From the NCBI GenBank assembly GCA_015501585.1, contig JADNRY010001109.1, forward strand, positions 1-16,930: 16,930 nucleotides of DNA, given 5' to 3'. The translations under genes were made by a program, and so were the position numbers. Under the pieces are notes generated by a model that searched no databases, was not told where the DNA came from, and saw only the letters and a list, made by a program, of their open reading frames with translations. This stretch comes from Rhodocollybia butyracea. Taxonomy: Eukaryota > Basidiomycota > Agaricomycetes > Agaricales > Omphalotaceae. Shown in pieces: positions 1 through 8,901 of the stretch (positions are counted from its first letter, which is position 1; the number at the start of each line of letters is the position of its first letter).

Positions 1-1147
1 CGCAGAAGGCAATCGTGGAGCATTCTCCCTAGAGTGGAAGATGCATCGTCAACGGTGTCGGATGGAACGGGAACGGGTCATCGACTTCTCGCTCTTTACC
101 CTTCGGTCCGCGGTAGGGGGTGGAGGTCATAACGTTTCCACCAAGTTCTCTGTTGTCGCCATCTGAGAGATGTAAATCGAATGCTTGATCTAAATCAATA
201 TTCAAGGCTAAACCAGGCGGAAATTCGGGCAGTTGTATGTCCTGGGACATTTCCAGTAAATTCGATGCATCCTTCTCAAGGCCAATGTCGTTCTTCGCCT
301 CCTGCAATGGGGAGAAGACCTCTGCGACTGAAGGTCTAGCGTTCTTCGGAGACGAAGAAGGGCGAAATACTACTTCAGAGAGGCTCCAGTGCGCAGAGGG
401 TCCGGGATACTTGCATTGGTCGGAAGGGTAGCCGAAAGTGGTTGATATTCGTTATCAGTAGATTGGTCGGGGGTGACAGTATGGTACGCTTGTCTCGAGA
501 AGAAGCGTACGTTTCTACCCGTGCCTGGTGTATTTGGGTCACGAAGAATGGATCTCACAGAGCCTTGTCGAGATTAGGAGTTGCGGGGGAATGTCGTCGT
601 TCATATTTCGCAAAGTGTCAACAGAGGGTCTCTGGTTAAAGTCCAGCGTGAAGACCGCACGGAATCGAAAGCCGTAGTTGGAGATAAAGGAGACGAAGAA
701 GGTTACAGAAGGTCTGCTGTTGCATCTGTAGAGGCGAAAACACTTCTTCCTGAAGCTCGACCTAGAGAAGTTTTTGAGATTCTGGGGACATGTCAGTGAA
801 GAATATCGGCGATTGAACATAAACAAGGACCCACGAATTTCCAACAAGAGAAAGAGAAGATTTGAACCTTTTTCGGGATTCCTAGTGTCAACTTTGGCGG
901 TCCAGGTGAAGGTGCACGGCCGTCGTCATCTCGTGGAGGCATGCGCGATGTTCGTTTTAAACAATCGTCGAGATTTGGATGGTGAAAGGAGGTGGACTTG
1001 CATTATTTTCCTGAGTTCCAGAGTGGAACATCGACAGATTGGGGTGCTGTTCCAGAACTTTCCCATTACTTCGCCCTGCGATACTGCTGAAGTCGAGGTC
1101 GCATCCTGCTCGCCGGATTTGAGCGCGCTGGTTAATTTCCGCCACAT
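1..1147 (-). CDS. Large Ser/Pro-rich disordered protein, N-terminal part, frame broken (partial)
   Basis: Read on the minus strand, the gene appears to start at 1147 with MWRKLTSALKSGEQ and runs past the left edge. Protein-like segments follow one another in changing frames: PNLSMFHSGTQ, SPSKSRRLFK, DDDGRAPSPGPPKLTLGIPK, GRASGRSVFASTDATA, RHSPATPNLDKAL, RSILRDPNTPGTGRNVRFFS (about 558-500), SLSEVVFRPSSSPKNARPS, and a long acidic stretch at about 370-30 (LNIDLDQAFDLHLSDGDN). Composition and phrase style are those of a disordered basidiomycete protein; RSILRDPNTPGTG...VRFFSR looks like a conserved short motif, but I cannot name the family. Frame changes lie near 1039, 985, 945, 861 and 771, mostly in runs of A or T, with others near 560 and 425. 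One-base offsets cannot be introns, so this is either a decayed gene or a gene with sequencing indels. No other domain is visible. Confidence 0.6.
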
Positions 1148-1283
1148 GGCGAAACGAAGAACGAAAGAAGAAAGATTAAAACTTGAACTAGAAAGAGCCG
1201 TTCAAGGACGAGCAGGATAGCGATATGCACAAAAAGGGAGGAAAATTCAAAGTTGAAAATTGAATCAAACAAGCGAACCAACA

Positions 1284-1299
1284 ACGATCATGTGATCGT
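1284..1299. repeat. 7-bp inverted repeat upstream of the left-edge gene
   Basis: ACGATCA and TGATCGT flank a two-base spacer (TG). It lies about 140 bp upstream of the presumed start codon at 1147, so it could be a binding site for a dimeric regulator of that gene, but it may be chance. Confidence 0.35.
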
Positions 1300-1986
1300 G
1301 CGCGCCAAGGCGCTTTGCTTGCCAGGTCACGCGGACTCGAGCGATCCGATGAGCCATTGAGCAGTAGATTCTGACTGCAGCTTCAGGATTGCTGCAGAAT
1401 GCAAGCTCCTCTTGCCTCTAGGCCTCAAGGTCAAAGACGAGGGTTTCAAAAAAACCCAACAACGTACTCTCCAATACGGACGTAAGTTTCATATCGGTAG
1501 CACATACCTAACTAAGCCCCCTATTTCCCATTACGAGTCCTGAATGTAATGAAGGCTCGTCCTTATGGCGGGTTTCGCGTGAGAATTTGTCCGAATTAGG
1601 CTTCTTCTTGTCCAAATCGGGTTGACCTAATAAGGAGATTAGTTTCGATATATTTGGGATGTCAAAGCGTGTGTCACGTGCCTCATTCCTGTCGACGTCG
1701 TGTCTCCAATCTTTCTTTATTATTAATGTTCTGGTCCACTATGTTGCCTCTGGTCTAGCTTCAGTTGCTAATCAAAATCTTGTTAAATCCTTGCAATTGG
1801 CCGAATATGTTTCCTTCATTCTGTTTGTTGATCAGAAATTGTAATTTTTGGATTTATGTCGCAGATGTTCAATTTCAAAGGTACAAGCTTTGATAATAAT
1901 TATATTCATGCTTGACTAATGTTCACAGAACTTTTTCAATCCAGCTCTCAACAGGTTAAGGTCTCGGCCCTCTAGGGAATGACGAG

Positions 1987-2014
1987 AACAGACCGCAGTG
2001 CTTTTCCAGCACGT
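1987..2014 (+). repeat. Dispersed imperfect repeat, copy 1
   Basis: Begins AACAGACCGCAGTGCTTTTC and continues CAGCACG. It matches about 24 of 28 positions with copy 2 at 2304-2331. The core GTGCT...AGCAC is itself an inverted repeat. Confidence 0.55.
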
Positions 2015-2303
2015 GGTACCATTTACTCAGCTTCAGGCCTTCGAGGTTCAATCAACTCACAATCACGATTGACCAGCTTCAACATCCAGTCTTTACTCTT
2101 GTTTGGTATCATCAGCACGACACTTAATTCCGCTGCTCTAACCACGTCCTTCCACCTTCGTGACTTCAGCATTCATCTTCCCGGACTTTTCTCAAATGTT
2201 CACTGTTCTGACCTTCTTCAAATTGAGGTTGATGGAAAGGTTGGGATGCTTCTGGGCTGTTTTGGAGATGAGGGATATGTGGAAGGAGGCGGAAAGATGA
2301 GAA

Positions 2304-2331
2304 AACAGACCACAGTGCTTTGCCAGCATGG
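2304..2331 (+). repeat. Dispersed imperfect repeat, copy 2
   Basis: Begins AACAGACCACAGTGCTTTGC and continues CAGCATG, matching copy 1 at 1987-2014. A shorter relative, AGTGCTTATCCAGCA, lies at about 3162-3176. The similarity does not extend clearly beyond the 28 bases. Confidence 0.55.
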
Positions 2332-2592
2332 GTTTTTCTTCGGAAACCAGGACAGCTGTAGGTTGCAATGTTTATCCAGCTCGCAGCATCTTTGGTTCAT
2401 CGTGAGGAGTTGCATTGCAACATGTTTCACCCCATCTTCTCTCTGGATGGCTCTAGAGGTCGCCAAGTCAGGCTCTTGATGATTTCATGCCGGGCTGTAT
2501 CTGCCATTGGAATCGACATTCCCAACTTGTCAGCTGTCCTTTCACAAAGGTCATTGGATTATTCTGTCTTTGCTAGTCTCACGTGTGAGCTA

Positions 2593-2653
2593 GTTCCGTG
2601 AAATTTGGCTTTTGTGGTCCCTCCCAGATCTGGCCCCGTTGATTTCACGGAAC
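2593..2653. repeat. 12-bp perfect inverted repeat with 37-nt loop
   Basis: GTTCCGTGAAAT at 2593-2604 is the exact reverse complement of ATTTCACGGAAC at 2642-2653. The pair could form a hairpin in DNA or RNA. No gene or mobile-element feature explains it. Confidence 0.6.
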
Positions 2654-2678
2654 GAGTTTTACGACAGAAATTCTCAAG

Positions 2679-2696
2679 GAGTAGGAGTAGGAGTGG
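2679..2696 (+). repeat. GGAGTA microsatellite, three units
   Basis: Two full GGAGTA units and a third GGAGTG unit in tandem. Confidence 0.6.
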
Positions 2697-4469
2697 TGGA
2701 CACGTTAGGATGGCGTCCGAGAAGGCCTGATAGCGCTGTGTTAACATTTAGTAAGTACCTTGAAATTGGGGCATCACAATCTCGTTCTGTACCTCCTGGC
2801 TCCTGGGTTTGACTTAGCATATATGCTCACATCTTGTCTGCCAGTAGATGTTCATCTTTCTTCTCTCAACACTCGTCCGACATGATCCAGTACCAACAGA
2901 CACTGTCCCAATGTTTGCATCCGTGCCTTCCCTCAACGCTTGTGGAGTATCCATCCACCTTTGCATCACCTCCTCACACATACCATATTTGAAACAAACA
3001 AATATATCAGGACCGTTTCCTTCGTTGGATTCGAACTCGGTTCCTTCACACGTTGCTCCTGATTCGATGATTTGACCGTTGTTTTACTCAAATGGGTTTG
3101 ATATTTGTTAGTATGGAATACATATGGTTTTTGGCCTGAAGGATATCAAACCTCTGAGAATAGTGCTTATCCAGCACATCCATGTTTATTCGCCTCTGCG
3201 CTGTAACCTATGGTAGCGATTGCCTATCTATATACAGCACATTCTGTAATGTAAGCTGTCCTCTGCTACAAGTATCTCCTTAAGTCATTACACACCCACC
3301 TGTGAAGTCATTGTGTGACTATCGTTAAGTATCTTACCAAGGGCCCGGGGTCCACTCTGAGTACAAGGTAATTGTCACTCAAGTCCATGGCTGCAAAAGT
3401 TGGACCAGGCCAGGACTCGTACCTGCCACGCGCTTGGCGCGATGGCCCACACTCGCAAGTGGTCTCCAGAGATACAGTGGACACCAGGTATGAACATGTA
3501 TGAACACCCTAATCGCCGCGTCTGTGTCATTTATCTCCACTCGATGACCCTTTTCCAGTCAAGTAATGCTCTCCAGCTCAACAAATTACTCGAGGTTCAT
3601 GATAAGTTGACGAGACACCGGACACCGACAAACGTTCGAGCTTCACTGGCACCCCTAACGCACTCAAACGCACGCCCCTCCGCTTCGTTCAGTGATGTTC
3701 TCTGTGGTCATTCTACTGGTTCAAAACCAAACTGTTCAAATTTGTTCACACAATTTTCGCCACTGGCCCGCAATCTAGCTTCCCATTACAGAAGTGCCCA
3801 GTGCATCATTCCGCTCCTATGATTTGAGTATAGAGTAATCACCTCACGCAACAGTCTGTCAAAACATCGATTGAATTTTTATCAGAGGGCAGGCCGTATA
3901 TTTTTGAAAAGTTCAGTAAGTACTGCTTTACTTCCAGCTGCTTCCCTGGTGTTCGCCTGATGTTCTTTTATGATATTCCACCGCAATGTCGACCCTGGCT
4001 TTACATGCCCTTATCTTCAGGCCTCAGTACACTCAGTCCTCGAGGCTTGTACGAGACTTGAAACTCGTTTGAAACAAATCAAACAAATGGGTGTTAGAAT
4101 TTCTGGATAGAAGTGTTTCTTTCTGTCGGCGTGTCTCCGCGGTCTTTTTGCTTCATTTGTCTGTAACCAAGGCATGGATAATACCGCTGTGAGTCGCCTC
4201 GGTGAGTGGGAGCTTCTTGTCATGATGTTCAACATCTGTTCCACGGCTCAAGCTCAAGCCCAATATACTGATTTCATGTACCCTTTTATGAGTGTACTTA
4301 GGGGTATCGAGGCTATTGACCTAACACTCCTGAACTTGAAGCCCAATGATTCATGAAGCTCTCAGAACGTGACCGGCGGGTATGGGCGTGGCGACCAGAA
4401 CTCTTCACCTCCGATGTATAGCATAAAGAAGAATTTAAAATGCACGTTGAGATGTCGAATCGTCCCTTT

Positions 4470-4494
4470 GAAAACCACACTTGAAACCACACTT
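4470..4494 (+). repeat. Tandem duplication of a 12-13-bp unit
   Basis: GAAAACCACACTT is followed directly by GAAACCACACTT; the units differ only by one A. Confidence 0.7.
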
Positions 4495-5013
4495 ACCGCT
4501 GACTTGAGTGCTGGAAAATCTGACACAGGTAAATAGCAAAAATCGCGCAAACCATATCGGAGCGGAATTTCTGGTGCGACAAGGCGGGAACGAGATGATA
4601 TCGGACAAATCAAACGCCACAGGTTGGCAGTCGGCACAAGATACTTGAGGCACACGCTGGTTGGAAGATCGTTCTCTCAGAATGATGGGGCCTATGTATG
4701 TATGTCGGTTATTCCTTTCTTCCTATACCTGAAGTATTTGATAGGGGACCAGAGAAATAGATCAGGGGACGGACGGATGAAAATATTCAAAGTCGAGAGC
4801 CCAATGAGAATTATTCGACAAGCTGGTGGTGATACAAATTAACTTTCAGAGCTCTTGCGTCAGGTACATGTACAGTTCGAATGTGAGTGTATATGCGGTT
4901 GGGGAGGGAGAAAATAATAAATAAGATGTGGATGATAGTTTGAAATGCGAAATTGTCAAACAAGCAGACAGGTACAGGTGACTGCACCACATAGCTCCTC
5001 TAAACTTGGGCAT

Positions 5014-5775
5014 TTAGAACCCATCCAGGCATCCAGCATCCTCGGCATCATTGAAGCCTACTTTCACTCTCGACAAACTCTTTCTACACCGGCCTTTCTT
5101 GGAAGAAAGAGAACGCGACGAAGGGGTTGGGGTATCATGATCGTCGTCGTACCCGGGATCATCTGCAGCAACGTCGTCAACAACGGTAGGAAACTGCTCC
5201 CTTTCGCGACGAGATTTTCGTCTACATTCTGTCGGAGAGGGGGAAACGCAACTGTCTAACTTGGTTGCAAAGTAAGCAGTATTATCGAGTGATAATGAGG
5301 GAAATTTGTCGGTACGATGAGGGTAGCTACGGGGAGCGTAATAGGCTTCTGGAGGCGGACTATTAAATCCATCCGATTCATCTGACTCTGATGATAAATC
5401 TGGTATTAATGGCGGACAATGAGGAAGATTGCTATGCGGAATTTGGGGGTGTCTCTGGGATAAAGCATTCGGATGAAGATGGCCGCCACGATGAGCTGCA
5501 CGGAGATTTAGTGGAGCTGGGGGTGCAGAGAGACTGCGTTCGTCGAGAGTGTAGGTTCTCCCTGGACAGCCCCGCTCGGGAAGCGCACAGGAATTGGGGG
5601 AGACGACGATGGGTGACCTATCGTAGATCGTGGAAGAATAAGCATTGTAGAAACGGCTCATCGACGGTGAAGGAGGAAAATGGACTGCTTGAATTCCGTA
5701 GAATGGCAGTTCAGAATCATTTTCACGACAAGGAGAGGAGGAACGTTTGAGAATTGGGCGGGGAGAGGGGTTCAT
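5014..5775 (-). CDS. Conserved fungal disordered protein of unknown function
   Basis: A single uninterrupted frame of 253 residues starts at an ATG (MNPSPRPILKRSSSPCREN) and ends with CLDGF and a stop. It is the only protein gene in the window with no sign of a frameshift. Visible segments: an N-terminal RPILKRSSSP box, AVHFPPSPSMSR at about residues 30-41, YDRSPIVVSPNSCALPERGC and PGRTYTLDERS at about 51-81, PPLIPDLSSESDESDGF at about 120-136, and a basic then acidic tail (RRKSRREREQ, DDPGYDDDHD, SLSSKKGRCRKS). It has no signal peptide, no membrane segment and no catalytic motif, and it is rich in Ser, Pro and charged residues. My impression is that proteins with this PILKR / VHFPP / SPNSCALPERGCPGRTY / SESDESDGF order occur across agaricomycetes as uncharacterised proteins; that is recollection, not a search. 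The Ser-Pro sites and acidic serine cluster suggest phosphorylation, which is inference. Confidence 0.82.
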   Translation of the reverse strand: MNPSPRPILKRSSSPCRENDSELPFYGIQAVHFPPSPSMSRFYNAYSSTIYDRSPIVVSPNSCALPERGCPGRTYTLDERSLSAPPAPLNLRAAHRGGHLHPNALSQRHPQIPHSNLPHCPPLIPDLSSESDESDGFNSPPPEAYYAPRSYPHRTDKFPSLSLDNTAYFATKLDSCVSPSPTECRRKSRREREQFPTVVDDVAADDPGYDDDHDTPTPSSRSLSSKKGRCRKSLSRVKVGFNDAEDAGCLDGF

Positions 5776-8147
5776 GTTGGATAAAACAAAAGTTCTGGTT
5801 CACCGACGTTTACAACAGCGACGACAAGAGACGACGACGCGAGAGCCGGGGTTAGCAGAAATTTGAGGACGACATGGTGGTGGTTTGGGTTATAAAAAGG
5901 ATAATGTGTACAGCCGTTTTGAAAGGGGAAATGGTCACGTTTTATTCGACCGAAAAGGCAATTCAACTCAGGCTCATCTTGGCACAATACAAAATTACTC
6001 ATTGATACTTCCAAAGATCTTTTACCTACTTCCAAAGAAACCTTCGTTTGGCGATTCTCTCTCGACTGCCTTGCGAACTAACAAACTAGTTAAGCAGGTT
6101 CGGATCATCTCTTTTGAAGCTTGAGGCCCCGCACAACACCACTGTTCTTGATGGTAGTATTGTTTTTGTCTAAACATAAGGAGAAAGTTGACAGAAATTC
6201 GGGCTGTAAATCACCTGGTGACCTTCCCCAACTTGGTTGACTGTCGCTTTGCAAAACCTTACTGCTCATCGATGCTCGTCTCTCGCGCTTGCTATATCTT
6301 TGCTATCAAGATGCACTCCGGGCGACAAACTCTTGCGGCATCATCATCATCCCTGCCAAGTCACAAGTGTAAGTTTAACTTTTGGCTTGCTCGCTTAACG
6401 TGACCTTACCAGTTCTGGCTTCTGTGTCAGTCTGTGTCCGGCTTTATTCGAAATCCGTTCTCAGCGGTAGAGACCACGGCCCAAACAAAGATCTACAAGT
6501 TTGGTCACAGAGCTTGGACCTCATTGGGATGCTTGTGGACCAGCAACGCATCGAAGTCTGTTATCATTGCCAAGTTCAAGAGGGAAGCTGCGTCCCTTGT
6601 CCAGACTCCATGGTGCAATCTAGCCTCGAACGTGTTCCATGCATCCCGCCGCGCCAAAGAGCGGTTCATTACATATTTTCTTGCGTGAGCATTTGATACC
6701 GCGATGGCTATGGATCACTGGGAGCTTCCCAAGGCCGAGTCTGTCGTGCAGTGCTTCGATTGCTTGGGAGCATAGCGACTCACGATGGTATATGAAGTAA
6801 TTTCGGTGCTCCAGAACGGCGGTACGAATGCTTTATGACACTCATCAGGCCTCCGGACTGAACTCTGCAATTCTGGGTTCGAATTCACCATGACTCTCAC
6901 TCATTTGGCTCTTGCCTTGACTGTTAACTAAACCCTCATAGGTACGGAGTGGTCGTTCCGTAGAGGCCGATCTCCATTTCTATGTCCTGTGCAACCTCCC
7001 GCGACAGTACATAAGTACAATAGTTGTGGAGCAAGTATTCTTAAGCCACTATTTTCTGCCCGCACCCTGGGAACCTGGGAACGGAACCGCTTCGAACTTC
7101 ATTCGCTGAACACTTTGGAGCTGCCTGCTGTTTGCCAGCATACGGCGGTCCGAGGTATGTAAACTACGTGAATGATATGTGCATTCCCGTGGACACATAC
7201 ATATCTCCGTATTCTAGCTGTCCATTCAATAGAGACCAGCTCCAAAGGAAAGATTATAATTAATGAAGTTCCACCAGCGAGCAAGACAGTCCATCATATC
7301 GTCTGGAAATGCTACGCACATGTGTCTCTTACAGTACTGTTTTGCACATCCACGAATTCATCGCGCGTAAAAGATGTTATATATCATACAACGATGTCTA
7401 TTGATACGTAGATTCTGTCATAACCTAACCCACCCCAATCACAACGTTCGAGGGCGATTCCCAGCCTCTCCTTGTCCAGCAAAGTTCAGGGGCCAACCCA
7501 ACAGATCTGGCTTTTCCTGATTCTTCCCGAAGCACTCGCGGATACGGTAGTCGAATACACATGCTTCAGATCCCGGGCAGTTTTTTTCCCCAGTTTTGAC
7601 ATCACTTGCTCAGATGCAGAACTCTTCATTTGGTATTGAGTTCTTATGTCTTATCTCGACCTAGCTTCTTCTCGTTCCTTTGCTAGATTTCACGAAATTC
7701 TGTGATGGTTCAATGGCTCGGACGTCGGGCGGCTTATCCTGAATTCCAGGTGCTGTACCTGATTAAGCCTGGCTGCTTATATGCGCTAACTCAGGTAACC
7801 CTCAGCACGAGTCGACAGGTTTGAACCTTATCCACTGGAATTGCATCCTACTTACAACGTTGGAGCGGAGTAGATTGGCGAAATAAATTCATTTCCTGGG
7901 AAAGGATTAACCTGTATCATTCTTTTGCGACGTTCAGCGGGCTATTCTTCAATCAGGTAATGTGCACTCAATTTCAAGCCCAGCTGCTCGTTCAAATTTA
8001 CGGCGAATGCTGGAACAGATGCATAGCATGTTAATACCGCATGAGAAGAGAACAAAGATCGTCAATATGCATAGAGATCTTATTCAGTCGTCGCAGGCCA
8101 TTATTATCCTATCTCGGAGCCAAGAATTAATGAGGACTACGACTTGA
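5776..8147. other. Gene-poor region, mostly without recognisable content
   Basis: The first few hundred bases must include the promoter and leader of the gene ending upstream at 5775 on the minus strand, but I see no clear core promoter element. The rest holds one coding-like fragment (6434-6688) and otherwise short frames with stops. A GGTTCGAATTC sequence near 6874 resembles a Pol III B box but is not part of a foldable tRNA. Confidence 0.45.
6434..6688 (+). pseudogene. Unrecognised coding-like fragment
   Basis: An 84-codon open frame on the plus strand that reads more like protein than its surroundings (IYKFGHRAWTSLGCLWTS, SVIIAKFKREAASL, FHASRRAKERFITYFLA). There is no convincing start codon in context, no splice structure that extends it, and no family I can name. 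It may be an exon or relic of a decayed gene, or a chance open frame. Confidence 0.25.
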
Positions 8148-8462
8148 ATTCACCGAGTACAAATAGTTCAAGTCATACCAAACTCCAAGCCACCTTTTTA
8201 TCCGTTCTACTTCGACGGAGAGCCCAGTGGACTCAGAGAACTCAACAGCCAGTTTGACAAAGAGTGTGAAATAGAACCTGATGGAGAACGTTTCGGGATT
8301 GTAGTTTCACTTGGGAAAAAAATGAGATTCAGCCAACAGAGGTAAGGGATGGACGAAGAAAAATTCGAGTCAACGCTCGCTGGTGGAGGACGTTCTCTAC
8401 GGGTACTCTCTTTCGACCAGAATGACCCCCAGTATATGGGAACGACGGACTCACCGGATTAA
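8148..8462 (+). pseudogene. Unrecognised coding-like relic upstream of the permease
   Basis: The frame is open for 65 codons (containing YPFYFDGEPSGLRELNSQ and EIEPDGERFGIVVSLGKK), meets one TAA at 8343-8345, and is then open for 38 more codons (FDQNDPQYMGTTDSPD). The TAA lies inside GTAAGG, a good splice donor, so the stop might be intronic; an acceptor at 8387-8388 is possible but leads soon to a stop. No start codon or family was identified. It could be an exon of a decayed gene, or chance. Confidence 0.25.
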
Positions 8463-8785
8463 CACATTTGGCTTTACTGTATGTTGATCTCTTACCGTCT
8501 AGTCCTTCCAGTATCTGTGATCTATACTCATACTGCTATGATGCAACACTTTATAAGTTACAAACTAGCTTGTTCAAGTTACTACTTGTGATTCCCAGTA
8601 GAGGGTGTTCTACAACGATCTCACATTACGGACCTTTCAAAGCTAGGGATATACCACCGGACTTCCTTCCCTCGTACGCCTACGCTCCCTTCGGTACGAC
8701 TTTCTACCACTCCGGCTCTGCGATATCAGTCTATTGCGGCATGACATCACTTACACCACATGGATCCAAGTTTTTATTTGGTGAA

Positions 8786-8805
8786 GTATTCACTAGTATT
8801 CACTG
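8786..8805 (+). repeat. Two tandem 10-bp units in the permease upstream region
   Basis: GTATTCACTA is followed by GTATTCACTG, about 100 bp before the permease start. It could be a paired regulator site, but this is not established. Confidence 0.4.
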
Positions 8806-8901
8806 GCATTGATACGCCACGTTCTTACAAGGCTTAGTTAAATATTGAATAATACATCACGGACTTGGGTCAATCTGTACTTGTACTTATCTTCTACCAA
8901 C

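Larger units (their letters stand above)
1148..5013. other. Gene-poor region with scattered small repeats
   Basis: No gene could be supported here. Open frames are short or, for the longest (1979-2479, plus), have no recognisable motif, no splice structure and an unremarkable composition. What the stretch does hold: an imperfect 28-bp direct repeat (1987-2014 and 2304-2331), a 12-bp inverted repeat (2593-2653), a short GGAGTA microsatellite (2679-2696) and a tandem duplication (4470-4494). I looked for paired LTRs, primer-binding sites, reverse transcriptase, integrase and transposase motifs and saw none. It may be old repeat debris or ordinary intergenic DNA. Confidence 0.5.

Noticed and set aside
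1626..1635. CCTAATAAGG, a match to a CArG (MADS) box
   Set aside because: One short degenerate motif is expected by chance, and no gene starts nearby.
1979..2479. A 166-codon open frame on the plus strand, the longest in the left gene-poor region
   Set aside because: It has no domain, repeated protein motif, signal or splice context, and contains one copy of a repeat that recurs in it out of register. It is probably a chance frame.
3026..3050. Reverse-strand B-box-like sequence (GAGTTCGAATCC)
   Set aside because: No stem pairs around it and no second promoter box is present; it is likely chance.
3400..3822. A 140-codon open frame on the plus strand
   Set aside because: Its composition is erratic with no recognisable segment, and a second frame over the same bases looks no worse.
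3090..3960. Possible solo LTR or retrotransposon remnant
   Set aside because: I found no matching pair of ends, no target-site duplication, no primer-binding site and no gag or pol fragment.
5772..6035. An 87-codon minus-strand frame just upstream of the disordered-protein gene
   Set aside because: It overlaps the likely promoter and leader, has no protein-like features, and does not join in frame through a plausible intron.
6820..6900. Possible tRNA or tRNA-derived SINE (GGGTTCGAATTC resembles a B box)
   Set aside because: The T arm does not pair, no anticodon stem can be formed, and no A box lies at the right distance.
8468..8812. A 114-codon plus-strand frame upstream of the permease
   Set aside because: It begins at a non-ATG codon right after an in-frame stop, has no motif, and overlaps the probable permease promoter.
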